52,175 nucleotides of DNA, taken from NCBI GenBank assembly GCA_009712185.1, contig WASQ01000103.1, forward strand, positions 1-52,175. The letters run 5' to 3'. Shown here one piece after another: positions 9,929 to 18,752 of the stretch. Below the pieces are notes generated by a model. It saw nothing but the letters and a program-made list of their open reading frames with translations. It ran no database searches and was not told the origin of the DNA. The number at the start of each line of letters is the position of its first letter. The first letter of the stretch is position 1. A program made the translations under genes and the position numbers. This DNA comes from Telmatospirillum sp. (GTDB taxonomy: Bacteria > Pseudomonadota > Alphaproteobacteria > Rhodospirillales > Magnetospirillaceae).

Positions 9929-10434
9929 CAGGCCTTGAGCGGTGTGCTGGCGCGCGCCAGAAGCGTCCACCGGGGACCGGACCGCAGCCAGACCTGCAAC
10001 ACTTTGATATGGGCCGTGCTGGTGCCGCCGCCGGGCAGATTGTTGACGGCGTCGAAGACGTGCCGGACGATACCGGCCGTCCCCACCACATCGACAGTCT
10101 GGGCCGACAGGGTCAGCGTCTGGAAGACATGGTTTCCCGACAGTTCCTGAAGAACCTCGAACTTGGTTTGCTGGTGGCCGTCGGAATGGGAATAGGTCAG
10201 GCGGTCATGCAGCAACCGGGACAGGGACTTTCCGTCGCCGGCCAGCATGGCGATCCGCAACTCCTCCACCGTCTTTTCGAGCGCCGCGGTCGCTTCCGCG
10301 AGATGGACGGCCGCGTCACCCCTGGCCTGGGCCTCTTGCGGAACCATGGTCAGCGCGGAAACGACGGCGGGGGCGACCATCGCGGTGCCGAAGGCGGAGA
10401 GAACGGACCGGCGGGACCTTTCGAACTGTGACAT
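9928..10434 (-). CDS. Tat-exported NTF2-like (DUF4440/SnoaL-type) protein
   Basis: 168 aa. The N-terminus SQFERSRRSVLSAFG carries a twin-arginine-like RRSVL followed by a hydrophobic stretch and a QARG cleavage region, suggesting folded export to the periplasm. The mature part has an Ala/Glu-rich helix and then an NTF2-like alpha+beta fold: LHDRLTYSHSDGHQQTKFE, VVGTAGIVRHVFD, and a terminal KVLQVWLRSGPRWTLLARAST, the strand pattern of nuclear-transport-factor-2-like proteins. This fold serves as enzyme or ligand pocket in many families, so no reaction can be named. It is convergent with the histidine kinase and appears monocistronic. Confidence 0.75.
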   Translation of the reverse strand: MSQFERSRRSVLSAFGTAMVAPAVVSALTMVPQEAQARGDAAVHLAEATAALEKTVEELRIAMLAGDGKSLSRLLHDRLTYSHSDGHQQTKFEVLQELSGNHVFQTLTLSAQTVDVVGTAGIVRHVFDAVNNLPGGGTSTAHIKVLQVWLRSGPRWTLLARASTPLKA

Positions 10435-10618
10435 GACGAACCTCCCTGTTGTTGGCCCACTGGGGCCCCATTGCCGGCAGATTGATCGCGAAAAGCGAAC
10501 TGCCGGAGGAGATCTGACTCTACAGGTCGTTTCCGGTACAGACGATGGGGAATATCGATCCGCCGTGATCGGGAATGATCAGGATGTGCCGTCCGTTGTC
10601 CATGACGATCCGGTGATT

Positions 10619-10682
10619 GGCGGCGGAAAGGCCGGCATTTCGGCTTCCGCCGAACGGCGGACGGGACGTCCGCCCCACTCCG
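10619..10682 (+). repeat. Dispersed repeat, copy 2 (3' two thirds)
   Basis: GGCGGCGGAAAGG through CCGCCCCACTCC matches copies at about 1923-1986 and 51310-51373, including the perfect GGCGGACG-GGA-CGTCCGCC hairpin. It lies in the 400-bp gap between the helicase stop (10836) and the NTF2-like gene start (10434). The rest of that gap holds nothing I can support as a gene. Confidence 0.75.
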
Positions 10683-10835
10683 GATTCAGAGATTCATCTG
10701 ATGGATACCGCCAGACGCCCGTCCGGACAGAGGCAACCGATGCCATGCCCGTCGAGGCGATGCTGATAGACACCCGAACGGACGGTTCCGGTCGTCGCGA
10801 GAAGACCGACGACGGACCCGCCTGACGGCCGGCCG

Positions 10836-13800
10836 TCAGACGGGAGACGCCGGCCGCGACAGGGCCCGCCAGTCGTCGGCGTCCCGTACGGCAAGCAGGT
10901 CCCGGGCGATCGAGAACACTCCGGCCCCCGCCCATTCCTCCCGGTTGCCCAAAACATAGAGTCCGCTTTTCGCCCGTGTCGCGGCGACATTGAGCAGATT
11001 GGGCGTCCCGCCGGCCCAGTTGCGCGCGCCGGGCCGGGCGCCCCGCCCGGCGCCCAGCATCAGGATCACCGCCTCGGCCTCCTTGCCCTGGAAGGTGTGA
11101 ACGGTGCCCACCCGCCGCTCGACCCAGGCTTTCCTGTCGTCGCGGGACAGACCGGGCAGCACCCCCGGGGTCATCAGCAACAGCGCCCTGAGACGCTGGG
11201 CCGGCACACGGAAGGGCGAGATGACATAGAGGTCGGGCGGGGCCGCCAGCCGGTCGCACAGGCCGGCGACCACTCCGGCGATCAGCCGTCCCTCCGCCTC
11301 GACCCATTTGTCGCTGGAAGGGCCGTCCACGTCGATCCAGCCGGTCTCCCCCAGCAGATCGCAAAGAGCGGACGGACCCGCCGCCGTCGCGAAAATCATG
11401 CGGCTCGCGTAGGCGATCCGGTTCGCCAGCGCGAACATCGGACGGTCGCACCGCCGATGCACCAGCAGGGGGATCCCGGTGATGCGTTCCTCTCCGCCGG
11501 GACCGGCGTTCTCCAGCGGGAAATGGCCCCGCAGAGAGCTGGCCCGGGCGGCCAGGGGCTGCGCCGAATCCCGGGGCGCGGTCCAGGACAGGGGATCGAT
11601 GCCGAAAGACTGGAACAGCAGCCGGGTGGTCCGCCCGGGCGCGGTCGCGACCGGTTCGATCTGCAAGGGATCGCCGATCACGACGGCGCGACGGGCCCGC
11701 CAGATCGCCCCCACCGCCTGCTGCGGCGCCGCCTGCCCGGCCTCGTCGATCAGCAGCCATCCGACCGAGGCGCCGTCGAAGGTCTGGAACATGCGGCCGA
11801 TCGAGGCGAAGGTGGTCGACAGGACAGGGACGGTCAGGAAGAACAAACCCCAGTCCCGCGCGGTCGGCCGCGGCGCGTCGGCCCCGCCCAGAGCCGCCTT
11901 GGCGATGGCGTTCAGCGACGGTTTCACCTGCCGGGCGGCGGCGACGATGAAGGCCCGGTGCAGGCGCATCGCCGCCATGAACAGGGCGTCGCGCGCCTCC
12001 TTGAAGCGGCCGGCGTTCCAGGGACAGGCCTGATGAAAGCGGTCCTCCGGCTGGGACCAGAATCCGGCGCCGGGATATCCCTCGCCCAGATCGGCCCTGG
12101 CCTCCGCGATCCGTCGGCCGAGTTCGGCCGCCTCCGCCTCCAGGGCGTCGCGGATGCCGTCGGCCCTGGCGAACGCCTCCGCGCACGCGGTCTCCTCGGC
12201 CCCGGCGGCCGCCAGATCGGCATCGGCGGCGCGAACCGCCCCCTGACTGGCGGTCAGCCGGGCGACCTGGTCGCGCACATCGGCCTCGTGGGACAGCCAG
12301 GCCCGGGTGCGGAACCATCGTCCGAGAAACGATGGTCGGACCGACATCAGGGCCGCCAGTTTGGTCTTTTCCGTCGCGTCATCCGCCTGAAGCCGGGCGA
12401 CCCGCTCCCGCGCGGCGGTCGCGGCCCGGACGGCGGACTCCCGATCGAGGGACAGGCGACGGCACTCCTCGCGGGCGGCGGGCAGGCGCGTCTCCACCTC
12501 GCGCAGACGGTCCCCCGCCCGCGCGACCTCCTCCAGCCCGCCGCGCAATTCGCGGCAACGGTCCCGCGCCAGCAGGAATTCGGATCGGGCCCGGCGCCAG
12601 TCCGCACGGGCCTCGGGACCGCGCGGCGGCGGATCCATCCCGGCCAGCCGTCCGGGAGGACGGTCGCGATTATGGCGGGCATCGGGCCAGGCCACCTGGT
12701 TCAGCCAGTCGTTCAGCCCCCAGTCCTTGTCCCACCAGAAGGTCCGGAAAAAGGCCCGCCGGTTTTCCGCCCGGCCCATCCGCGCCGCGATCAGGCCCCA
12801 GGCCCGCCGGCCTTCCGGGACGTCGGCGGGAAGGGACAGCAGCGCGGTCGCCGTCGGACCGAAATAGTCGAGGCCGCCGTCCTTCCAGATGGCCGGATCC
12901 AGCGCCTTGTCCCGGACGGGGAGTTCGAGGCTGATGTTTTCGACGGCGGCATTGTTGTTGCTGGCCACCACGATGGCGAAGTCCATGAAATCCAGATCCG
13001 GAAGGCCGGACCAGGGCTCCTCGATCGCCGCCAGCGCCTCGGCGCGGGCCGCGACGACATGGGCGACGATGTCGCGCAACAGCGTGGTCTTGCCTGTTCC
13101 GGGCGGTCCGTTGACCGCCGCCAGCCCCTCGCGGTCGAGGTCGCGCGCGATGGCGTTGACCGCCCCCTGCTGCAACAGCGTCAGGGGGTGACGCCCCGGG
13201 CCGGGCCATCGCGCCAGGGGGAACAGGGCGGGATCCAGAAGACGGGAGAGCCTCGCGCGGTCTTTAAGGACATCCCAGGGATCGGCAGGCGGTGTCAGTC
13301 CCAGATAGGCCCTCAGCGCGGCGGGCAGCCGGTCCAGGTCCTTCAGGACACGGGCCAGATCGGGCAGAAAGAAGCTGGACAGGATATCGGCGCCCGGCGG
13401 ATCGACGGCGACGATCTCGATGGCCGCGGGCGCCCGGACCCAGAGATCGTCCGGGACGCCGACGGTGCCGGCCAGCTCACGCGAGACACCGAGCAGGTCG
13501 CGCCATGTCAGCGACCGGAGGCGCCCGCCGCCGCCCATCGGCGCCAGCAGATCGGAGAGCCGCTCCTTGAGATCGCGCTCCTGGAGGTCCCAGTCCGCCA
13601 GACCGTCGGCGCCGCCGCCCTGCAGCATATGTCCCAGTCCCCAGGCGAAACTGGCGATCGCCAGACTGTCCGGGACCATGACCCCCCATTCATCGAGGAC
13701 GACCGACGCCGCGATGACATGGCCCCGCAGGCGACGGCCGGTCCGCTCCTCGTCGGTCTCGTCCCCGAAGACGGCGTCCAGACGGGCAAAGGCCTCCCGC

Positions 13801-14138
13801 GCCGGAATGGCGCCCAGGATCACGGAGTACCAGGGTCGCGGCCGGCGTTTCCCCTCCCCCTCCTCCGCCGCCAGGGCGCCCGGGCCGGGCGGCGCGGAAC
13901 CGTCACCGCCCCCCGGGGACGGCTCCGGCAGGACGGGCCAGGGGGGTGTATCCTCCTCACGGGGCGGTTGCCACAGATCCGGTCCATCCTCAAGACCGGT
14001 TCCGCGATTGCGCTGCCGACCGCCCCGGTCCGCCGCCACCTTGTTCCAGCCACCATCCCTGGTGAGCTGCGGGGTCAGCACCTCGACCGCGGTCCATGCG
14101 CGGAGCACCCGCCCGACTGTTTCCGTTGTCACAGACAT
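10836..14138 (-). CDS. Large SF1 helicase of the DNA2/NAM7 (Upf1-like) family
   Basis: 1100 aa. Residues 1-320 form an N-terminal region with no domain I recognise. Walker A (NGPPGTGKTTLLRD) starts at about 343. A charged coiled-coil insertion runs from about 520 to 690, and Walker B (LLIDEAGQA, Asp798-Glu799) follows. Further SF1 motifs are VVIGDPLQIEPV, TVHTFQGKEAEAVILM (motif V) and LLNVAATRAKSGLYVLGN (motif VI). The family unwinds DNA or RNA 5' to 3' in repair, RNA decay or defence; the substrate here is unknown. ATG 14138 is preferred over a GTG at 14165, because MSVTTET is a more natural N-terminus; neither has a strong ribosome site. The tandem HD-GYP gene lies 66 nt upstream on the same strand, so co-transcription is possible. 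Confidence 0.88.
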   Translation of the reverse strand: MSVTTETVGRVLRAWTAVEVLTPQLTRDGGWNKVAADRGGRQRNRGTGLEDGPDLWQPPREEDTPPWPVLPEPSPGGGDGSAPPGPGALAAEEGEGKRRPRPWYSVILGAIPAREAFARLDAVFGDETDEERTGRRLRGHVIAASVVLDEWGVMVPDSLAIASFAWGLGHMLQGGGADGLADWDLQERDLKERLSDLLAPMGGGGRLRSLTWRDLLGVSRELAGTVGVPDDLWVRAPAAIEIVAVDPPGADILSSFFLPDLARVLKDLDRLPAALRAYLGLTPPADPWDVLKDRARLSRLLDPALFPLARWPGPGRHPLTLLQQGAVNAIARDLDREGLAAVNGPPGTGKTTLLRDIVAHVVAARAEALAAIEEPWSGLPDLDFMDFAIVVASNNNAAVENISLELPVRDKALDPAIWKDGGLDYFGPTATALLSLPADVPEGRRAWGLIAARMGRAENRRAFFRTFWWDKDWGLNDWLNQVAWPDARHNRDRPPGRLAGMDPPPRGPEARADWRRARSEFLLARDRCRELRGGLEEVARAGDRLREVETRLPAAREECRRLSLDRESAVRAATAARERVARLQADDATEKTKLAALMSVRPSFLGRWFRTRAWLSHEADVRDQVARLTASQGAVRAADADLAAAGAEETACAEAFARADGIRDALEAEAAELGRRIAEARADLGEGYPGAGFWSQPEDRFHQACPWNAGRFKEARDALFMAAMRLHRAFIVAAARQVKPSLNAIAKAALGGADAPRPTARDWGLFFLTVPVLSTTFASIGRMFQTFDGASVGWLLIDEAGQAAPQQAVGAIWRARRAVVIGDPLQIEPVATAPGRTTRLLFQSFGIDPLSWTAPRDSAQPLAARASSLRGHFPLENAGPGGEERITGIPLLVHRRCDRPMFALANRIAYASRMIFATAAGPSALCDLLGETGWIDVDGPSSDKWVEAEGRLIAGVVAGLCDRLAAPPDLYVISPFRVPAQRLRALLLMTPGVLPGLSRDDRKAWVERRVGTVHTFQGKEAEAVILMLGAGRGARPGARNWAGGTPNLLNVAATRAKSGLYVLGNREEWAGAGVFSIARDLLAVRDADDWRALSRPASPV

Positions 14139-14173
14139 GGGCCATCTTCGCCGGACTTCCGCCACGGGGCAAT

Positions 14174-14233
14174 CCCGCCTGTGGTCACACCGGCCCGCCT
14201 GTGCTCACTCCGGCCCGCCTGTGGTCACTCCGG
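14174..14233 (+). repeat. 20-bp tandem repeat, three units
   Basis: Three adjacent 20-bp units (CCCGCCTGTGGTCACACCGG and two variants) span 14174-14233. The third lies inside the end of the tandem HD-GYP gene, where it encodes the final VTTGGPE and contributes the stop region. The first two occupy the gap before the helicase start. The expansion may have changed the C-terminus of the upstream protein. Confidence 0.8.
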
Positions 14234-15500
14234 AACTCCGCCGCTTTCGCACAATGGCTCCGGCATCCCCGCCGACGTCCGCGGCCGGCACGGCGAAGGC
14301 GGCGTCGATATCGGCGACGATGGCCGCGTCCAGAAGCCCGTCACGGGCCTGCGCCTCCAGGATGTCCATGGCGTGGCGATGGGACAGGGCTTTCCGGTAT
14401 GGGCGTTCCTCGATCAGCGCCTGATAGACGTCGAGACAGGCCATCAGGCGCGCCTTGGCGTCGAGATCGTCCGCGGCCAGTCCCAGGGGATAACCGACGC
14501 CGGTCAGTCGTTCGTGATGATTGGCGGCCCAGTCCGTGATGTCCCCGAATCCCCGGACCTGCTCCAGACAGCGGCGGGTGTAGTAGGTATGTTCCTGCAT
14601 CCGGCCGAACTCCGCGGCGGTCAGCGGCCCCGGCTTGTCGAGAATGGCATTGGGAATGGCGAGCTTGCCGACATCGTGAAGGCTGGCCGCGATCCGGAGT
14701 TTGGTCGCCGTTTCCGCATCGAAACCGTAGAACGCCGCCATCCGGGCGGCCTTTTCCTCCAGCCCGCTGGAATGGCGTTCGGTGAAATGCGACTTGCAAT
14801 CAACGATACGGCTGAAGACCCGGCAGATGTCGAGCACGCGATCCCAGGGCAGATCCTGCCAGATGTCCGGGGTCTGTTCCGTGAGGGCCGTCTCGATGAA
14901 ACCGTCCTGAAGATCGAGCCAGAAGGCCGGTTTGTCCGCGATTTCGAAGAACAGGTCGCAACTCCGCGGACAGAGCTGCCGGCCACGGGCGTCGGCCAGA
15001 TGGCGCAGAATCCGGTCGCGGTTGGCGGGATCGGGGGAGCCGAAGGCGAACATCAGATCGACGGAGTCCGCCATGCCGACGAGCCGCGACAGGAACGGGA
15101 TCTCCTCTCCGGTCAGACCGAAATACCCGCCGCCGTCATGCCGCTCATGGTGATGGCGGATGACGCCCGACACATCGGTCAGGAACGGGAAGGCCGTCGC
15201 ATTGCGCTCCCCGATCTCGCAATGTCCGACGAATTTTTCCGCCTGCCGGATTTTGACGTCCCCCGCGACCGACGCGGGCATGGTCAGCATTTCCTCCGAC
15301 AGTCCGTTGTCATGCAGAAGCGACAGCGCGACGACGTCGAACACCTGGGCATCGGGCAATCCCGCCTGCCGGGCCAGCCGCGCGGCGATATAGGCGACCC
15401 GGCGCCCGTGATTGGAGGTGACGCCGACCAGATCCATCTCGACGAAATCGAGCATGGTGGACAGGGCGCGGAGGAAGGAATTGAGATTGAAATGAACCAA
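14205..15500 (-). CDS. Tandem HD-GYP phosphodiesterase
   Basis: 431 aa with two HD-type modules. The first has His63-Asp64 (LSLLHDNGLSEE) and HHHERHDGGGYFGL. The second has His275-Asp276 (SLHDVGKLAIPNAILDKPG) and NHHERLTGVGYPLG, where the usual D-G-x-G-Y-P is altered to TGVGYP. Proteins with duplicated HD-GYP domains degrade cyclic di-GMP or related dinucleotides; no sensory or receiver domain is attached. The start at 15500 is a TTG with GAGGGG about 5 nt upstream. The first conserved helix (FLRALSTMLDFVEMDL) would be cut if the next Met (15455) were used. The last residues come from a 20-bp tandem repeat. It probably heads a transcript with the helicase. Confidence 0.88.
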   Translation of the reverse strand: MVHFNLNSFLRALSTMLDFVEMDLVGVTSNHGRRVAYIAARLARQAGLPDAQVFDVVALSLLHDNGLSEEMLTMPASVAGDVKIRQAEKFVGHCEIGERNATAFPFLTDVSGVIRHHHERHDGGGYFGLTGEEIPFLSRLVGMADSVDLMFAFGSPDPANRDRILRHLADARGRQLCPRSCDLFFEIADKPAFWLDLQDGFIETALTEQTPDIWQDLPWDRVLDICRVFSRIVDCKSHFTERHSSGLEEKAARMAAFYGFDAETATKLRIAASLHDVGKLAIPNAILDKPGPLTAAEFGRMQEHTYYTRRCLEQVRGFGDITDWAANHHERLTGVGYPLGLAADDLDAKARLMACLDVYQALIEERPYRKALSHRHAMDILEAQARDGLLDAAIVADIDAAFAVPAADVGGDAGAIVRKRRSSGVTTGGPE

Positions 15501-15780
15501 CTGACCCCTCGAAAGCCGGGACGTCCCGGAAAAATGAATGGCTCCATGGCGACGGCGACCTCCAGGCCTGCCGTCCGCAGCCGGTCATACCACGTTCCCG
15601 GTTGATATCCGATCATCGGCCGGTTTCGCTCACGCGCCATGGGCGCCTTATACCGCATCTTAATGATCGGGATGGATCGGGATGCGGTCTGGCGCGACCG
15701 CGGCGGGCGCCAAGGCGGACAGCAGTCCGCCGCCCGACGATTGAGGCTCCGGTGACCGGTCCCGATCAACAACGACATCG

Positions 15781-15923
15781 GGTATTATACCAACCGGCGC
15801 TGAGGATTGCTCATCGCCGGTTGGCTGGCCCATCCCGGGCCCGCGAGTTGATGCGAGCGAAGCCAGGGGTTTCGGAGAAACCCGCCTGAGGCTTGTGCTG
15901 ATCCGTTCCGATCAGCACAAGCC
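15781..15923. repeat. Multi-hairpin element (MITE-like or structured RNA candidate)
   Basis: Hairpins follow one another: CAACCGGCG/CGCCGGTTG (15791-15799 with 15815-15823), GGGTTTC/GAAACCC (15867-15883, 3-nt loop), and a perfect 14-bp stem GGCTTGTGCTGATC/GATCAGCACAAGCC (15890-15903 with 15910-15923). The left edge is the near-palindrome GGTATTATACC, and the right edge continues GGTATTACTCC. It sits in the 580-bp gap downstream of the FadL-type gene (-) and upstream of the HD-GYP gene, where no coding frame is convincing. The last stem could also act as a terminator, although no T run follows. Confidence 0.55.
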
Positions 15924-16083
15924 GGTATTACTCCAATTTCGAAGACAGAGAGAATAGCAATTGGCGGGCGAGCCGAAAAAAAGTCACAGAATGGGACGGA
16001 CTCGCCCTCCAGAAAGACCGCGTTGCGCCAATCTCCAGAGATCGGCACAACACAGCATCGGACCAGGCGTGATTGTTCGATGA

Positions 16084-17370
16084 TTAGAACTTATGCCCGT
16101 ACTCCAGACCAAAGAACCCGTATTTTGTGTCCAGAATGATGCCGGCGCTTGGCCCGGTACCTCTGTAATGCGCCGTCTCCGCCCAGTCATATTCGCCGCT
16201 GAGACTGATCTCGGAAACATCGGACAACTTGTAGGTCACCCCGATCGTACCGGCCTGTTGGAGAATTGCGGGCAGCAGAAACTGCTGCGAGACCTGTGCC
16301 GAGTTTGTGTTTCTCTTTGCGTATTGATAACCGCCCCGGATGACCCAGTCTTCGGTCAGATTATAAGCGGCTCCAAGCTTGATGGCGTTTTCATCCTTGT
16401 AGCCATAAACTGCGCCGAACCCGACCGACGACCAGTTGTACCGGTCCAGATCAATGGCGACAACGAGATCGGGGGTCACCTGATAGGAAATACCAAAATC
16501 GAATTGCTCAGGCAAATTCAGACGCCCCCCCGCTGCCGCCAGCAGGGTATATTTATATCCATGCATCCTGTTGAAATTTATTTCCGAAGCATAGCTGAAT
16601 CCGAATTTTGTTTTGCTTGTGATATCCCAAAGAATGCCGGCGCGCGCCCCCTCTCCTACGGCCCATGCGTTACTACTGTTGGGCACATTGGGGATGTTTC
16701 CGATATTCAACTTCATAAGACTGAGGATGGGAGAGACGCCAATGGCGACATCGGGCCGGACTTTGTAGCTGATCGACGGCTGGACACCGACATAGACGAG
16801 GCCGATGGATGGCTTTTTTGTCCCATTGAGCATTGAGCCGCCGACGGCAGGAGGAAGATACGGCGTCACGAAGGGGAGCATGAATCCGGCCCCCCAGGTC
16901 GACAGACCGATCGTCCAATCCGGATCCACCTGGTAATTCACGCCGATCTCGGGAATGGGAACAACTGCGGTGGTCGAACTGAACGTATAGGGGAAGCCGG
17001 GAGTATTGTCCGGGGCGCCAAAAGCCGATCCCTGCATCTCCGCTTTTGAATGGACGACCAGGAATTGACTTCCGATATCGTAACGCGTTCCGACGTCCGC
17101 CATCCCCGCCGGATTCATTACGGCGACCATCGCGTCCTGGGGAAGCGCCACCTCGGCGCCCCCCATGCCCGCGGCTTTGACGCCATAGCCGGTCAGGAAA
17201 GTTCCGGTCTCGGATTTTGCCTCCCTGGGACTTATAAATAGACAACATGATACTATGGAACAAATAAATATTCCCTGCAACAGCAACGAATTCCATTTAT
17301 ATAAATTTTTATTAGATAGACAAACAGATAGTCTTGGTGTTTTTACGAAGATAATATTATCTGAAATCAT
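16084..17370 (-). CDS. FadL/OmpP1/TodX-type outer-membrane transport protein
   Basis: 428 aa. A long N-terminal extension ends in a hydrophobic signal (about 34-51, cleavage near AKS-ETG). The mature N-terminus has the FadL hatch pattern: GTFLTGYGVKAAGMGGA, then DAMVAVMNPAGMADVG with the conserved NPAG. A beta-barrel follows and ends ...KYGFFGLEYGHKF with a terminal Phe. FadL proteins move hydrophobic molecules (fatty acids, aromatics, alkanes) across the outer membrane. ATG 17370 has GGGGGGGA 2-3 nt from the start; ATGs at 17397 and GTG/ATG further up lack such a site. It is divergent from the SRPBCC-Fe-S-FAD cluster across a 460-bp AT-rich gap, which suggests a shared substrate. Its codons are less GC-biased than those of neighbours such as the helicase. 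Confidence 0.88.
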   Translation of the reverse strand: MISDNIIFVKTPRLSVCLSNKNLYKWNSLLLQGIFICSIVSCCLFISPREAKSETGTFLTGYGVKAAGMGGAEVALPQDAMVAVMNPAGMADVGTRYDIGSQFLVVHSKAEMQGSAFGAPDNTPGFPYTFSSTTAVVPIPEIGVNYQVDPDWTIGLSTWGAGFMLPFVTPYLPPAVGGSMLNGTKKPSIGLVYVGVQPSISYKVRPDVAIGVSPILSLMKLNIGNIPNVPNSSNAWAVGEGARAGILWDITSKTKFGFSYASEINFNRMHGYKYTLLAAAGGRLNLPEQFDFGISYQVTPDLVVAIDLDRYNWSSVGFGAVYGYKDENAIKLGAAYNLTEDWVIRGGYQYAKRNTNSAQVSQQFLLPAILQQAGTIGVTYKLSDVSEISLSGEYDWAETAHYRGTGPSAGIILDTKYGFFGLEYGHKF

Positions 17371-17831
17371 AATCCCCCCCAGTTTTTCATCAGACATGGC
17401 ATGTGTCGCCAAGACTAGGGAGTTCGACGGACCTGTTCCCCATCCAAAAGTCTGGGTACCTAAGCTAATAGATATAACATGGAATAATTATAAATTTTAT
17501 TCAAAATACATGTTTTTTGCGTAAATATTTAATTCCATTTTGAGACATCAAGAACCCATCGATGGATTCCGGCCGGGAAAACTGACGCCGTGGCCGCTTC
17601 TTGCGCCGCGAGCATGCCACAGCCTCACCAAAACGATACGATGAGGGCGGGCAGATCGCCGCTTTCGCATGCCCATCAAAATTCTCGTTCCCCCATCGAA
17701 AGTAGGGCCATACCTCCCCCTCCCTCTGAGATGCTCCGACTGACGCGCCCGGGCAGGCTCTATTCTGTGGCAGCGAACATCGTGCGGACGGCCGGATTAA
17801 AACAAATCCATCCAGAGGGGAGGACGGCGAC
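17371..17831. promoter_or_regulatory. Divergent AT-rich promoter region between fadL-like and SRPBCC genes
   Basis: 460 bp with no supportable gene. The part from 17460 to 17550 is very AT-rich, and a 10-bp palindrome, CCATCGATGG, occurs at 17556-17565. It must hold the promoters of both divergent transcripts. A regulator encoded at the end of the rightward cluster (20884-23604) is the obvious candidate to bind here. Confidence 0.5.
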
Positions 17832-18617
17832 ATGGAACGGAATACCACCACAATTAACAACACACTCAGGACGAATCCAAATAAAATTAGTATTTTTAGA
17901 AAAATATTCACGAAGAGAGGGATGATTATCACATTTGTCATCATGATATCCTGCTTTTTTATTTATGATTTTGTGATCATGTCGATCCTGGACGATTGGG
18001 GGGCGACACGGGAGGAAGTGGCAATGCCCCTGCCTGGCGACAGCCTGGTTCCCGGGAAACCGATCTGGAAAATGAATGTGGCAACGACGATCGACGCGCC
18101 ACCGGAAAAGATCTTTCCCTATTTCATGCAGGTGGGCCAGGACCGTGCCGGCTTCTACAGTTTCGACTGGCTGGAACGTCTTCTGGGCTTCGGAATCTAC
18201 AATACCTACACGATCAAGCCCGAATGGCAGGACCTGAAGGCCGGCGACTTCGTGACCTTCGTGCGGGCGGGCATGGGGATGCGCGTTCATGCGGTCACCC
18301 CCAATCGGAATATCACGATGATCACCAATGGGCTGGACCGGTCCCACTCAGTCCCCGAGGGAAAGTGGGAGATGTTCTGGTCGCCCCTTTTCTCCGTGGA
18401 AAAGGGCGAATATGTATCCTGGAACTGGGATTTCAATTTTTTCCCACTGCCCGATGGCAAGACGCGCGTCGTGGTGCGCTGTGTCTTCAGCGCCAAGGGA
18501 AACCCCATTTCCATTTTTCTCTTCAAACAGATGTTCGCTTTTCCGTCCGACGTGATGGACATAGAAATGTTGCGAAGAGTGAAACTTTTGGCAGAAGAAA
18601 AATATGATTTGAATTAA
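17832..18617 (+). CDS. Membrane-anchored SRPBCC (START-like) protein
   Basis: 261 aa. A basic N-terminus is followed by one transmembrane helix (about 31-50, MIITFVIMISCFFIYDF), then an SRPBCC-like domain. ATTIDAPPEKIFPYFMQVGQDRAGFYSFDWLERL is the typical opening strand and helix of the helix-grip fold, and the C-terminal long helix (FPSDVMDIEMLRRVKLLAEE) closes it. SRPBCC proteins hold hydrophobic ligands in a deep pocket. Here the domain would face one side of the membrane, as expected for a carrier handing on a lipid-like substrate. ATG 17832 has GGGGAGGA 7 nt upstream. It is the first gene of a probable four-gene transcript with an Fe-S protein, a flavoprotein and a regulator. AT-rich codons at the 5' end suggest transfer. 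Confidence 0.75.
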   Translation: MERNTTTINNTLRTNPNKISIFRKIFTKRGMIITFVIMISCFFIYDFVIMSILDDWGATREEVAMPLPGDSLVPGKPIWKMNVATTIDAPPEKIFPYFMQVGQDRAGFYSFDWLERLLGFGIYNTYTIKPEWQDLKAGDFVTFVRAGMGMRVHAVTPNRNITMITNGLDRSHSVPEGKWEMFWSPLFSVEKGEYVSWNWDFNFFPLPDGKTRVVVRCVFSAKGNPISIFLFKQMFAFPSDVMDIEMLRRVKLLAEEKYDLN

Positions 18618-18666
18618 CCGCAACATCAATTCAACAAATAATAAACGCAATCATAAACCAATAGTT

Positions 18667-18717
18667 AACAAGCCTGATCATATTTATATCTTCTAAACAA
18701 AATATGATAGGCTTGTT
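18667..18717 (+). terminator. Long hairpin between SRPBCC and Fe-S protein genes (attenuator or processing site)
   Basis: AACAAGCCTGATCATATT (18667-18684) pairs with AATATGATAGGCTTGTT (18701-18717), with one bulged G and a 16-nt loop. It ends 35 nt before the start of the Fe-S protein gene. The bases after the stem (TATTGTTC) are only mildly T-rich, so it may lower read-through or protect mRNA ends rather than fully terminate. Confidence 0.5.
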
Positions 18718-18752
18718 TATTGTTCGGCGAAATGGTTGCTATCGGGGATATC

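Noticed and set aside
11097-15605. Very long plus-strand open frame of about 1500 codons
   Set aside because: It runs antisense to the helicase and the tandem HD-GYP gene, both with clear motifs. The product is low-complexity Gly/Arg/Pro/Gln. It is a stop-poor GC-rich shadow frame.
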